From NCBI GenBank assembly GCA_017508485.1, contig JAFVYV010000003.1, positions 1 to 64,000 on the forward strand: a stretch of 64,000 bases of DNA, given 5' to 3'. Under the pieces are notes generated by a model. It was not told the origin of the DNA and made no database searches. It worked only from the letters and a program-made list of their open reading frames with translations. Origin of the DNA: Clostridia bacterium (GTDB lineage: Bacteria; Bacillota; Clostridia; Christensenellales; Borkfalkiaceae). A program made the position numbers and the translations under genes. The first letter of the stretch is position 1. Each line of letters begins with the position of its first letter. Positions 16,105 to 24,658 of the stretch are shown one piece after another.

Positions 16105-16920
16105 ATGAAATATTGGGATAATTTTTTAGCCTTAATTGATTCTTTGTCTGACCCAAAAAGACTTGTTTCAAGTTTAATATTTGTTTTCGCAATTGCGTTC
16201 ATATATTATATAACTTTTAAGTTTTTAAAGAATAACAATTCCGGCAATTTAATAACGATATTCGTGCTTTTAATCTTTTTTGGCGCAGTAGTGTTATTGC
16301 TTGCAGATGCAATACCAAACGGATATTTTATCGTGCTACCTACCCTTTATATTTTCTTTATACTTATCGTATATTCATTAGAAATAAAAAGGTCAATTTG
16401 GTCAAGACAAGTTTCTAACGAAAAAAATGAAAAGGTAGATTACGACCAACAAAAGATAGATACTTGTATAAATGAAATTATAAAAGCCCTACAAAATATG
16501 TCTAAAAACGATATAGGTGCGTTAATCGTTTTATCTAACGGAAACGTTCCAAACCAAATTTTAGATAGTGGTGTTAGATTAAATTGTGATATATCATCTC
16601 AGTTAATAGAAAGTGTTTTCTTTCCAAAAACTCCACTTCACGACGGCGCTTTAATAATAAACGGTACTAAAATTGTTGCAGCAGGTTGCTTTTTACCACT
16701 AACTCAAAAAGAAAACTTACCAAAAGAACTTGGTTCAAGGCACAGAGCAGGTATAGGTATTACGGAAACAATTGACGTTACTTCATTAATAGTTTCTGAA
16801 GAAACAGGTATCATTTCAACGGTAAAGGCTGGTAAAATTACAAGATATGCCGATACTGAAATGTTAAAAAATGCATTAAGCAAATTCTATTGGCAAGACT
16901 TATTTGCCCAAGGTAGATAA
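16105..16920 (+). CDS. cdaA: Diadenylate cyclase CdaA (DacA)
   Basis: Membrane-bound enzyme that condenses two ATP to cyclic di-AMP, an essential second messenger for potassium and osmotic balance. Three N-terminal membrane helices (residues ~20-95) precede the DAC domain, which has the catalytic DGA (about 179-181) and RHR (212-214). The product has 271 residues, normal for CdaA. GGAGGATAACAA provides the ribosome site 3 nt after the holA stop. In most Firmicutes cdaA is followed by cdaR and glmM. Here cdaR is reduced to a 35-residue product and glmM is elsewhere (11264). Confidence 0.96.
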   Translation: MKYWDNFLALIDSLSDPKRLVSSLIFVFAIAFIYYITFKFLKNNNSGNLITIFVLLIFFGAVVLLLADAIPNGYFIVLPTLYIFFILIVYSLEIKRSIWSRQVSNEKNEKVDYDQQKIDTCINEIIKALQNMSKNDIGALIVLSNGNVPNQILDSGVRLNCDISSQLIESVFFPKTPLHDGALIINGTKIVAAGCFLPLTQKENLPKELGSRHRAGIGITETIDVTSLIVSEETGIISTVKAGKITRYADTEMLKNALSKFYWQDLFAQGR

Positions 16921-16932
16921 AGGAGAGATAAA

Positions 16933-17040
16933 ATGAAAAAAGAAAAGTCAAAAATTGCTAGTTTTTTCTTTGATAATATTCCGTTAAAACTTTTAGCGTT
17001 AGTTCTTGCTGTTTTTACCTTTGTTATTACAAGTATTTAA
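16933..17040 (+). CDS. CdaR (YbbR)-like microprotein: membrane helix only
   Basis: A 35-codon open frame with a strong ribosome site (AAAGGAGAG), directly after cdaA. The product has a basic N-terminus, then DNIPLKLLALVLAVFTF, which closely resembles the N-terminal membrane helix of CdaR. The protein stops at TAA 17038, with none of the extracytoplasmic YbbR repeats. No further YbbR sequence is visible in any frame before the next gene 10 nt later, so this is a compact gene rather than a fresh frameshift. It may still bind CdaA through the membrane segment; that is inferred. Confidence 0.75.
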   Translation: MKKEKSKIASFFFDNIPLKLLALVLAVFTFVITSI

Positions 17041-17049
17041 GGAGTATTT

Positions 17050-18264
17050 ATGAGCGTTTTAAGACCTGCAGATATTTTAATTCCAAAAATCAAAGATTTT
17101 ACAAAATGGTCAGTAGTTGCTTGCGACCAGTTTACTTCTGAAATTGAGTATTGGACAAAATTAAAGGAAATTGTTGGTGAAGAATATTCAACTTTAAACC
17201 TTGTTTATCCTGAAATTTATTTAAATGAAAATACTGAAGAAAGAATAAAAAATATAAACGAAAATATGGTCAAATACCTTGAAGACGGGGTGTTTGAAGA
17301 ATATAAAAACTGTTTTATTTTAACGGTTAGAGATACAAAATACGTTAAAAACAGAGTTGGTTTAATAGGTGTAGTTGACCTTGAAGAATACAGTTTTGAA
17401 TTTGAAAAGAAGCCGTTTATAAGACCAACTGAAGCAACGGTTAAAGAAAGAATACCACCACGTATTGAAATTCGTAAAAATGCAGTTTTAGAATTCCCTC
17501 ACGTAATGCTACTTGTTGATGATGAAGAAGAAAAGGTTATTGAAAGCATTTATGCTGAAAGAGAAAACTTAAAAAAGATTTACGATTCTAATCTAAATAT
17601 GGAAGGCGGTAGTATTAAGGGTTATTTAATTGAAGATACCACTTCCGTTTTAGAAAAGTTTGAAAGTTTACTTGAAAAAGATAGACTTGTTAAAAAATAC
17701 GGCAAAGAAGAAAGACTTTTATTTGCAGTAGGCGACGGTAACCACTCTTTAGCAACTGCAAAAGTTATGTGGGAAAATATTAAACCTACTTTAACAAAAA
17801 AAGAGCAAGAAACTTCAAAAGCAAGATATGCTTTAGTTGAAATTTGCAACGTATATCAAGATGCAATCTATTTTGAACCTATTTTTAGGTTTGTTACTGA
17901 TATTGATAAAGATGCTTTCTTAAAAGGCTTGCAAAAGGTAAACTTTGGTAAAGTAACTTTATATGACGGCAACGAAACGGATTATAATAACGACCTATCC
18001 GTGCCTGAAACAATTATTAATATTGACGAGTATATAAAAGATTTTATCGCTAAAAACGGTGGTAAAGTTGACTATATACACGGGGTAGAAAACGTTAAAA
18101 ATTTAGTTGATAAATTCGGTGGTGTTGGTATAATATTTGACAAATTTGACAAGAACAGTTTGTTCAAGTATATAATAGATAATGGAATTCTCCCTAAGAA
18201 AACCTTTTCAATGGGTGAAGGCATAGAAAAAAGATATTATTTAGAAGGACGTAGGATAAAGTAA
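17050..18264 (+). CDS. DUF1015 family protein
   Basis: A 404-residue cytoplasmic protein of the DUF1015 family, recognised from the N-terminal RPADILIPK and WSVVACDQFTSE pattern and the central GDGNHSLATAK motif. The family is widespread in Clostridia and often sits near amino-acid or ParB-like genes; its biochemical role is not established. AAGGAG precedes ATG 17050 by 5-6 nt. It follows the cdaR-like gene and is 2 nt from the aspartate kinase gene, so the three are probably in one operon. Confidence 0.85.
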   Translation: MSVLRPADILIPKIKDFTKWSVVACDQFTSEIEYWTKLKEIVGEEYSTLNLVYPEIYLNENTEERIKNINENMVKYLEDGVFEEYKNCFILTVRDTKYVKNRVGLIGVVDLEEYSFEFEKKPFIRPTEATVKERIPPRIEIRKNAVLEFPHVMLLVDDEEEKVIESIYAERENLKKIYDSNLNMEGGSIKGYLIEDTTSVLEKFESLLEKDRLVKKYGKEERLLFAVGDGNHSLATAKVMWENIKPTLTKKEQETSKARYALVEICNVYQDAIYFEPIFRFVTDIDKDAFLKGLQKVNFGKVTLYDGNETDYNNDLSVPETIINIDEYIKDFIAKNGGKVDYIHGVENVKNLVDKFGGVGIIFDKFDKNSLFKYIIDNGILPKKTFSMGEGIEKRYYLEGRRIK

Positions 18265-18266
18265 TT

Positions 18267-19586
18267 ATGTTAAAAGTATGTAAATTTGGTGGAACTTCAA
18301 TGGCAGACGCCAAGGCAATTAAACAAGTTGCCGATATTATCAATGCAGATAAAGATAGAAGATACGTTGTTGTTTCTGCACCGGGTAAAAGATTTAAAGA
18401 AGATATTAAGGTAACCGACCTTTTAATTAAATGTTATAACGACGTTTTAAGAAACGGCGAATGCAAGGAAACTTTTTCAGTTATTAGAGATAGATTTATC
18501 GGTATTGTAAAAGACCTTGGTATTGATTTTGATATTAATAGCGTTTTAGATGAAACTGAAAAGGAAATTGTTGAAAACAGTTCACTTGACTTTTCAGCAT
18601 CAAGAGGGGAATACTTAATGGCAAGAGTGTTTGCTGCATATATGAACGTTCCTTTCGTTGACGCAAAAGGTTTAATTAGATTTGACAGTAAAGGAAGATT
18701 AAACGAATCTTACACTTATGATAAAACTAAAATGAAACTTGAAGGGCTTGAAATGGCTGTTATTCCAGGTTTTTACGGCAAAAACTCACAAGGTAATATA
18801 AAAACCTTTAGCCGTGGTGGTAGCGATATTACGGGTTCTTTAATTGCAAGAGCAATGGGTGCAGATATTTATGAAAATTGGACTGACGTTAACGGCTTTT
18901 TAGTTTGCGACCCAAGAGTTGTTGCTAATCCAAAGGTAATTAAGTTCCTTTCTTACCAAGAACTTCGCGAACTTTCTTATATGGGTGCATCAGTTCTTCA
19001 CTCTGAAGCAATTTTCCCACTTGTAAAGAGCAAAATTCCTGTAAATATTAGAAACACTTTTGACCCAAGTCAAGAAGGCACAATGATTGTTCCTAACGAT
19101 TATTATGCAAACGTTAAGCCTGATATTATCACGGGTATTGCAGGACTAAAAGACTTTACCGTTATTTATATTGAAAAATCACTTATGAACGAAGAAGTTG
19201 GTTTTGTAAGAAAGGTTCTTTCAGTAATTGAACAACACGGTATTTGTTTTGAAAATATTCCATCAGGTATTGATACAATTTCAATCGTTATCGCATCAAA
19301 AGCGCTTGAAAACGGTGTATTAAACGACGTTGTTAGTGAAATTAGGGAAAGTGTTAGCCCTGACTTTATAAGAGTTATTGAAAACATTTCATTAATTGCA
19401 ACGGTTGGTCACGGTATGGCAACTAAAGCAGGTGTTGCAGCAAAATTATTCAACGCACTTGCTAAGGAAAACATCAATATTAAGATGATTGACCAAGGTT
19501 CAAGCGAACTTAACATTATAATCGGTGTTTCTAATACTGATTATGAAAAGAGTATTAAGGCTATTTACAACGAATTTATTGACTAA
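18267..19586 (+). CDS. lysC: Aspartate kinase
   Basis: Phosphorylates aspartate, the first step to lysine, threonine, methionine and diaminopimelate. KFGGTS is at residues 6-11. The catalytic region includes FSRGGSDITGSLIA (near 187) and the aspartate-binding loop. The C-terminal ~130 residues carry two ACT domains for feedback control. At 439 residues it is a normal class of monofunctional kinase. It lies 2 nt after DUF1015 and ends in a strong terminator. thrC and an aspartate aminotransferase, related pathway enzymes, occur separately further along the window. Confidence 0.95.
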   Translation: MLKVCKFGGTSMADAKAIKQVADIINADKDRRYVVVSAPGKRFKEDIKVTDLLIKCYNDVLRNGECKETFSVIRDRFIGIVKDLGIDFDINSVLDETEKEIVENSSLDFSASRGEYLMARVFAAYMNVPFVDAKGLIRFDSKGRLNESYTYDKTKMKLEGLEMAVIPGFYGKNSQGNIKTFSRGGSDITGSLIARAMGADIYENWTDVNGFLVCDPRVVANPKVIKFLSYQELRELSYMGASVLHSEAIFPLVKSKIPVNIRNTFDPSQEGTMIVPNDYYANVKPDIITGIAGLKDFTVIYIEKSLMNEEVGFVRKVLSVIEQHGICFENIPSGIDTISIVIASKALENGVLNDVVSEIRESVSPDFIRVIENISLIATVGHGMATKAGVAAKLFNALAKENINIKMIDQGSSELNIIIGVSNTDYEKSIKAIYNEFID

Positions 19587-19617
19587 TTTTAGGTTTTATT
19601 GCCTTAAAAAACAATAT

Positions 19618-19654
19618 AAAAAAGTGAAATTTAAAAAATAATTTCACTTTTTTT
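19618..19654 (+). terminator. Intrinsic terminator after lysC
   Basis: Stem AAAAAGTGAAATT / AATTTCACTTTTT with an A-rich loop and T run. Confidence 0.88.
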
Positions 19655-19664
19655 AATTTTACTA

Positions 19665-19693
19665 TTGAAAAAAGCACATATTAGTAGTAAAAT
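19665..19693 (+). promoter_or_regulatory. SigA promoter of the small membrane protein
   Basis: TTGAAA (19665-19670), 17 nt, TAAAAT (19688-19693). Confidence 0.7.
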
Positions 19694-19717
19694 AAATAAA
19701 AAAAGGAGGCTTTTTAT

Positions 19718-20077
19718 ATGGGCGAAAACGTTGTACAAAACAATAAGATAAATAAACTTTTATTAGCATTTAAAATTGTTGTGCTAGCGATTTATGCTTT
19801 AACAACTATATTTTTAATTTGGGTAAATATTAGCACTATAATTTCTTTACCTGAAGAACAATTTGCAATTTTAGGATTAGTTATATATACTGTTTATTAT
19901 GCTCCTGTAGGGTATGGAGTTGCGCTTTTATTCTCAGTAGCAGGTTTAATTATTAGCAAAGTTAAAAAGACTGGCAAAAAAGACGTAGTTCCATTTATAT
20001 TAGGTATTGTTTTACCAATTGTAACTGAATTATTATTTATTATTGTTATGTTTATTCTTTCAGGAACTGCGCAATAA
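19718..20077 (+). CDS. Small three-helix membrane protein of unknown function
   Basis: A 119-residue protein with a short hydrophilic N-terminus and three strongly hydrophobic segments (about residues 13-33, 45-73 and 86-117), separated by a KKTGKKD loop. It resembles no family I can name. It has its own promoter, a very strong ribosome site (AAAGGAGG) and its own terminator, so it is a real single-gene unit. Its position just before the spoIIIA operon is not evidence of a sporulation role because a terminator separates them. Confidence 0.7.
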   Translation: MGENVVQNNKINKLLLAFKIVVLAIYALTTIFLIWVNISTIISLPEEQFAILGLVIYTVYYAPVGYGVALLFSVAGLIISKVKKTGKKDVVPFILGIVLPIVTELLFIIVMFILSGTAQ

Positions 20078-20101
20078 ATAACTAAATAAATTAAAATTTT
20101 T

Positions 20102-20130
20102 AGAGACGGATTTTTCCGTCTCTTTTTTTT
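20102..20130 (+). terminator. Intrinsic terminator before spoIIIAA
   Basis: Perfect stem AGAGACGGA / TCCGTCTCT followed by eight T. The SigE-like -35 begins at the next base. Confidence 0.93.
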
Positions 20131-20159
20131 GCATATTTTTTTATATACCAAAATATACT
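20131..20159 (+). promoter_or_regulatory. SigE-type promoter of the spoIIIA operon, predicted leaderless
   Basis: GCATATT (20131-20137) is a perfect SigE -35. After 14 nt comes AATATACT (20152-20159), matching the spoIVA -10 in 7 of 8 positions. ATG 20166 follows after 6 nt without a ribosome site. In B. subtilis this operon is SigE-controlled. Confidence 0.75.
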
Positions 20160-20165
20160 TTATTG

Positions 20166-21005
20166 ATGTTAAGTTTTTTACCTGAAAGAATAAAAAATGA
20201 AGTTGACCCTATTGATTTAAGCGAAGTTTATGAAATTAGGTTAAGAAAGGGACAACCTATAATAATAAACCATAAAAATAGCCTAAAATCAGTTTATAAC
20301 GGCAAATTAACTGATGAAGTTGATAAAGGCTTAATAATATTAAAAAGCGATTTAGAAGAGTTAATTAAAAGGTTGACTGAATTTTCGGTATATTCTTTTA
20401 ACGAACAAATAAAAGAAGGTTATTTAACAAGTAAAGACGGCGTTAGGGTAGGGCTTTCAGGAGAATGTGTGGTTGAAAATGGTAAAGTTATAACAATTTC
20501 AAGCATACATTCAGTAAATATAAGAATTCCACACGATATTTTTGGTGCAAGTAATGAAATTTTTAAAAAAATAACTAAGGACGGGCTTAAAAGCACTTTG
20601 ATAATTTCTCCACCAGGACAAGGCAAAACGACTATATTAAAAGACTTAATAAGAAACTTAAAAATTTTAAGGCAAAATATTTTAGTTATAGATGAACGAA
20701 ACGAACTTTTTTCTTTTAGTAATTGTTTTGCAGATTATATAAAAAATTGTGATAAACTTTATGCTTTTAATTACGGTTTAAGAAGTTTATCGCCAAAAAT
20801 TGTTATAACTGATGAAATTATGAAAAAAGAAGATTTTTTGTGTGTTAAATCGTGTATTGATTCGGGCATAAAAATAATTGCCACGATACACGGTAATTCT
20901 ATTGAAAAGGTAAAAAATAAAGACTTTTTTATAGATAATCTCTTTGAAAAATATATTTTATTAAAAGAATTTGGTAGACCTGGTCAAATAGATATAATAA
21001 TATGA
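20166..21005 (+). CDS. spoIIIAA: Stage III sporulation protein AA (ATPase of the SpoIIIA channel)
   Basis: AAA+ secretion-type ATPase on the mother-cell side of the SpoIIIA-SpoIIQ channel, which connects mother cell and forespore during engulfment. Walker A PPGQGKT is near residue 155 and a Walker B-type VIDER near 176. The 279-residue product is slightly shorter than B. subtilis SpoIIIAA. ATG 20166 is used rather than the TTG at 20163; no ribosome site is present. It overlaps spoIIIAB by 4 nt and heads a complete eight-gene operon in the canonical order. Confidence 0.95.
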   Translation: MLSFLPERIKNEVDPIDLSEVYEIRLRKGQPIIINHKNSLKSVYNGKLTDEVDKGLIILKSDLEELIKRLTEFSVYSFNEQIKEGYLTSKDGVRVGLSGECVVENGKVITISSIHSVNIRIPHDIFGASNEIFKKITKDGLKSTLIISPPGQGKTTILKDLIRNLKILRQNILVIDERNELFSFSNCFADYIKNCDKLYAFNYGLRSLSPKIVITDEIMKKEDFLCVKSCIDSGIKIIATIHGNSIEKVKNKDFFIDNLFEKYILLKEFGRPGQIDIII

Positions 21006-21451
21006 TTTATTTAGGTTTTTGCATAGTTGTTTTAACAACTTATATAGGTTATTGTTTTTCAAAAAAACTAGTTAAAAGAAAGACTTTTTTAAATGATTTT
21101 TATAACTTTAACCAAAAAATAAAGAGGGAAGTTGGCTTTTCAAAAAAGCCTATTTTAAGCATTTTAGAAGAAGAAAATACAGACTTTTCAGGCTTACTTA
21201 AAGATGCTATTTTAACTGATAAAGAAGAAAGACCAAACTATTTAATAAAAGATGATTATGACCTTTTTATAAATTACAAAAACTTTTTAGGGACAAGCGA
21301 CAGTAAAAGTCAAATAAATTATTTTAACACTATAAACGAAAGTATAAAAAAACTTCTTGAAACAGCAAAGGCTAATGAAGAAAAACTTAAACCTTTATAC
21401 TTAAAACTAGGTTTTTTTGTAGGTTTAACTATACTTATAATATTGATATAA
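21002..21451 (+). CDS. spoIIIAB: Stage III sporulation protein AB
   Basis: Component of the SpoIIIA channel with similarity to type II secretion GspF-type platform proteins. The product has an N-terminal and a C-terminal membrane helix (about residues 1-18 and 130-149) around a helical cytoplasmic region. Length 149 residues, slightly below the ~170 of B. subtilis. Identification rests on position between AA and AC plus the two-helix pattern. It starts inside the spoIIIAA stop (ATGA overlap), which implies translational coupling. Confidence 0.9.
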   Translation: MIYLGFCIVVLTTYIGYCFSKKLVKRKTFLNDFYNFNQKIKREVGFSKKPILSILEEENTDFSGLLKDAILTDKEERPNYLIKDDYDLFINYKNFLGTSDSKSQINYFNTINESIKKLLETAKANEEKLKPLYLKLGFFVGLTILIILI

Positions 21452-21463
21452 GGGAACTTTAAT

Positions 21464-21661
21464 ATGAGTATTGATATAATTTTTAAGATTGCTGCAATAG
21501 GCATTTTAATTGCAGTAGTCACACAGATACTTAAAAAAAGTGATAGAGATGATATTGCAACGCTAGTTGGTCTTGTTGGCTTAATTATAGTTATAACTAT
21601 GGTAATAGGTATGATAAGCGACCTGTTTGAAAATATAAAAGGGTTATTTTTTCTTTATTAA
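21464..21661 (+). CDS. spoIIIAC: Stage III sporulation protein AC
   Basis: A 65-residue two-helix membrane protein, a hallmark small subunit of the SpoIIIA complex. The sequence IDIIFKIAAIGILIAV and a conserved basic turn (LKKSDRDD) match the family. AAGGGA lies 8 nt before the ATG. The stop overlaps the spoIIIAD start by one base. Confidence 0.95.
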   Translation: MSIDIIFKIAAIGILIAVVTQILKKSDRDDIATLVGLVGLIIVITMVIGMISDLFENIKGLFFLY

Positions 21662-22041
21662 TGGTTAACGTAATTGCAATTTCAATAACTAGTGCCATTT
21701 TGATTTTATATTTAAACTCAATAAACAAAGAATTAGCACTTATTGCAACAATTTCAGCCGGAATACTTGTAACTTTTATGCTTTTTGATTACGTAAATGA
21801 AATATTCGGCTTTTTTGATAAATTAATTTCTTTGACTAATATTGATAAAAGCATTTTTAAAATTATTATAAAAATAACTTTGATAGGTTATATAGTAGAG
21901 TTTTCTGCAAGTATAGTAGAAGATTTTGGTATGAAAAGTTTATCGCTAAAACTTATCGTTAGTGGAAAGGTTGTTATTTTATGCATGGCACTACCAATTC
22001 TATATTCAGTATTAGAACTTTTAATAAACTTGTTGCAATAA
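21661..22041 (+). CDS. spoIIIAD: Stage III sporulation protein AD
   Basis: A 126-residue polytopic membrane protein of the SpoIIIA complex, with helices at about residues 4-20, 27-45, 60-80 and 105-125. It is related to SpoIIIAC and sits in the canonical position. The TAATG junction with spoIIIAC suggests translational coupling. Its 3' end overlaps spoIIIAE by about 60 nt. Confidence 0.93.
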   Translation: MVNVIAISITSAILILYLNSINKELALIATISAGILVTFMLFDYVNEIFGFFDKLISLTNIDKSIFKIIIKITLIGYIVEFSASIVEDFGMKSLSLKLIVSGKVVILCMALPILYSVLELLINLLQ

Positions 22042-23162
22042 TAGTTGTTTTAACTATAATGGTGTTTTTGTTTTTATCGCCACCTAAAAAGGTAAAAGCA
22101 GACGCCTTTACTGATGAAATTGACAAGATGCTTGATGAAATTGATTTAAGTGAATTAGAGCAGTTTTTTGATAAGTTAGGTGAAGGTGGGTTTAGTATAA
22201 AAGTAAAGGACATACTATCAGGTAATTTTAATACCGACTATTCAAATTTTTTCAACTATCTTTTAGAAGTCCTTTTTTCAAAAGTAAAGTCGTTAATACC
22301 TATTTTTACAACCATTTTAGCAATATGTATTTTTTCAATTTTACTAAACGGCAACAAGAGTAGTTTAGGGGAATTAAAAGGCGTTGTATCAACCGTTTGT
22401 TTTTTTGCAATAAGTTTAGTTTTGATTTTACAAACGGGTAAGGTTATAAATGAAGTAAAAGAAATAATAGGTTCGTTAAGAAATTTTGTTTCAATAATTT
22501 CGCCAATACTTTTAACACTTATGGTGGCAAGTGGTGGCAACGTGTCCGCCACCCTTTATAAGCCTACCGTAGCCTTTTTGAGTAATGGTATAACGGAAAT
22601 AATTTTATCTATTGTACTGCCTTTAGTTATGGCTATTTTTATTTTTAACGTTATATCATCTTTTATAGAAAACACACGGTTTAATAGAACTATTGAACTT
22701 GTTTCTTCTATAATAAAGTGGGTTTTAGGCATTTCTTTTACAGTTTTTACCGTTTTTTTGTCAATTCAAGGGATAGGCGCAAGTAGTATAGACGGAATAT
22801 CTTTAAGGGTTACAAAATACACAATTTCAAACTCCGTGCCTATAATAGGTGGGTTTATAAGCGGTGGCTTTGATATTGTCGTTGCAGGTTCTGCACTTAT
22901 AAAAAATGCAGTCGGTATAGGTGGGCTTATTTTTACTTTTTATCTACTTATTTCGCCACTTATTTACATACTTGCATTTTCTTTAATATTAAAGTTTATA
23001 GGGGCAATATTAGAGCCACTTTCAAGTTTAAAATTTACCAACTTCTTTTTTGGGCTGTCAAAAACTTTAGAACTTTTACTTGCTTGTATAATAGGTGTGT
23101 TTTTTATGGTTTTTATATCAATAGTTTTAATGATTTGTTCGGCAAACGCAATAGTACTATGA
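21981..23162 (+). CDS. spoIIIAE: Stage III sporulation protein AE
   Basis: Large polytopic SpoIIIA channel component. A signal-like N-terminus (residues ~17-40, ending KKVKADA) is followed by an acidic helical region and about seven membrane helices. The 393-residue length fits the family. ATG 21981 is the only start that retains the positively charged flank of the signal; GGAAAGG lies 10 nt upstream inside spoIIIAD. The 61-nt overlap is unusual but there is no later suitable start. The stop overlaps the spoIIIAF start (ATGA). Confidence 0.94.
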   Translation: MHGTTNSIFSIRTFNKLVAIIVVLTIMVFLFLSPPKKVKADAFTDEIDKMLDEIDLSELEQFFDKLGEGGFSIKVKDILSGNFNTDYSNFFNYLLEVLFSKVKSLIPIFTTILAICIFSILLNGNKSSLGELKGVVSTVCFFAISLVLILQTGKVINEVKEIIGSLRNFVSIISPILLTLMVASGGNVSATLYKPTVAFLSNGITEIILSIVLPLVMAIFIFNVISSFIENTRFNRTIELVSSIIKWVLGISFTVFTVFLSIQGIGASSIDGISLRVTKYTISNSVPIIGGFISGGFDIVVAGSALIKNAVGIGGLIFTFYLLISPLIYILAFSLILKFIGAILEPLSSLKFTNFFFGLSKTLELLLACIIGVFFMVFISIVLMICSANAIVL

Positions 23163-23629
23163 AGGCGTATTTATTAGAAATAGTCGTTGTAATTTTTATA
23201 ACTTGCGTATCAAGTTTAATTTTATCAGAAGGACGGCTTAAGTTCTTTATTAAAAGCATTTATTCAATAGTGCTTGTTTTGGTAATAATATCTCCTATTG
23301 TAAAAAACAAAGGGGAAAAGGTTGATTTTAACCTTTTTTCTGAAAACGAAATAGTTTACGACCAAAATTTTTTAGAATACGTTGATAATAAAAAAATAGA
23401 AAGTTTAAAAGATAAAATAGAAGAAATTTTGTTAGATTTTGGCGTAAAAAACGGGCAGGTAATAATTGAAAAAGATATAAAAACTAATGAGATTAAAAAA
23501 ATTGTTATTGATTTAAAAAATGCAGTTATTGAAAACGATAACAAGCATATAAATATAGTAAAAGAAATTAAGGACAAATTAAAAAAAGAAACGTTAATTG
23601 AGGTAGATGTAAAAATAAATGAAGGATAA
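23159..23629 (+). CDS. spoIIIAF: Stage III sporulation protein AF
   Basis: A 156-residue protein with two N-terminal membrane helices (about residues 5-22 and 31-48) and a soluble C-terminal domain facing the intermembrane space, as in SpoIIIAF. The start at ATG 23159 overlaps the AE stop; a longer frame from 23084 reads backwards into AE and is unlikely. The C-terminal end overlaps spoIIIAG by 11 nt. Confidence 0.92.
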   Translation: MKAYLLEIVVVIFITCVSSLILSEGRLKFFIKSIYSIVLVLVIISPIVKNKGEKVDFNLFSENEIVYDQNFLEYVDNKKIESLKDKIEEILLDFGVKNGQVIIEKDIKTNEIKKIVIDLKNAVIENDNKHINIVKEIKDKLKKETLIEVDVKINEG

Positions 23630-24101
23630 AATAAAACTAAAAGAAAGGTTAAAAAATAAAAAGTTTTTAGAAGGACTGTTTGTTGCTTTATTAATTTTAA
23701 TTGCCCTTATAATTTTCTTTTCAACCTTTAAAAAGGAAGAAAAAGTTGCTTCTTTTAACGAATATATTGTCGCTTTAGAAAATAAGTTAGAAAGTGCCTT
23801 AAGTAAGGTTGAAAACGTAGGTAAGGTTAGCGTTGTTATAAACGTTTCATCAACGCCTGAAACCATACTTGCAGTTGAAACGACCATAACGCAAAACGGC
23901 GATTCGGTTAAAAGCGTAACTACGCCTATAATAGTAGGTGGTGAAACGGTAGTGCTTAAGGAAGAAGTTCCAAAAATAACAGGCGTTTTAATAGTAGCAG
24001 AAGGAGCAAATAATTTGTTTGTAAAAAGCAAGTTAATAAATTGTACTTCTACGCTATTAAATATAAACGCTGATAAAATAGAAATTTTAACTATGAAATA
24101 A
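23619..24101 (+). CDS. spoIIIAG: Stage III sporulation protein AG
   Basis: Ring-forming protein of the intermembrane channel. One N-terminal membrane helix (about residues 19-36), then a ring-building domain with a conserved V-x-V-V-I-N strand and a polar segment. The 160-residue length is shorter than B. subtilis (about 229). It starts within the spoIIIAF 3' end with a GAAGGA-type context and is followed 12 nt later by spoIIIAH. Confidence 0.92.
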   Translation: MKDKIKLKERLKNKKFLEGLFVALLILIALIIFFSTFKKEEKVASFNEYIVALENKLESALSKVENVGKVSVVINVSSTPETILAVETTITQNGDSVKSVTTPIIVGGETVVLKEEVPKITGVLIVAEGANNLFVKSKLINCTSTLLNINADKIEILTMK

Positions 24102-24113
24102 CGGAGGTTTAAG

Positions 24114-24590
24114 ATGACAAAAAAGAAGAAGATTATTGTATTAGCAAGTATGGTGGCTTTATTAGCCGTGACTGCAGTTTTTAACTTTGTTTTCACAAAC
24201 GGAACTTTAGGTAATATTGATTTACCGGTTACTGCAAACAGTTATTTTGCAGAAATGCGTGCTGAAAGGGTTAGTTCAAGAAGTGAAAGTTTAACACAAC
24301 TTGATGCTATTATTAACGCAAGTGAAGTAAGTTCAAGTGAAAGAAGTGATGCTTTAAAGTTAAAGACACAATTAACGGCAATTACTGAACAAGAAATGCT
24401 TTTAGAAACCTTAATTAAAGCATACGGTTTTGAAGATTGCGTTGTAACGATGGGGGTTAACTCTTCAAACGTAAACGTAATGGTAAAAACAAGCGATTTA
24501 ACGCAAGAAGATGCAATACTTATCTATTCAATTATTGAAGAAGAACAAATTTCGACCTTTGAAAACGTAAATATTATACCTATTTCTTAA
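24114..24590 (+). CDS. spoIIIAH: Stage III sporulation protein AH
   Basis: Mother-cell partner of forespore SpoIIQ. It has a single N-terminal membrane helix (residues ~6-27) and a long helix rich in Ser/Glu/Arg (about 42-75), then the YscJ/FliF-like ring domain. Length 158 residues against about 218 in B. subtilis. A strong CGGAGG ribosome site lies 7-8 nt upstream. It is the last gene of the operon; no clear terminator follows, so some read-through into the Asp23 gene is possible. Confidence 0.93.
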   Translation: MTKKKKIIVLASMVALLAVTAVFNFVFTNGTLGNIDLPVTANSYFAEMRAERVSSRSESLTQLDAIINASEVSSSERSDALKLKTQLTAITEQEMLLETLIKAYGFEDCVVTMGVNSSNVNVMVKTSDLTQEDAILIYSIIEEEQISTFENVNIIPIS

Positions 24591-24658
24591 AAAACACTAT
24601 GCAAAATTAAAATTATGTGTTAAAATATAATCAACGAATCAAATACGAGGTGTTGATA

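Noticed and set aside
23594..24196. 200-codon open frame antisense to spoIIIAG/AH
   Set aside because: Low-complexity shadow of conserved sporulation genes; no initiation signals.
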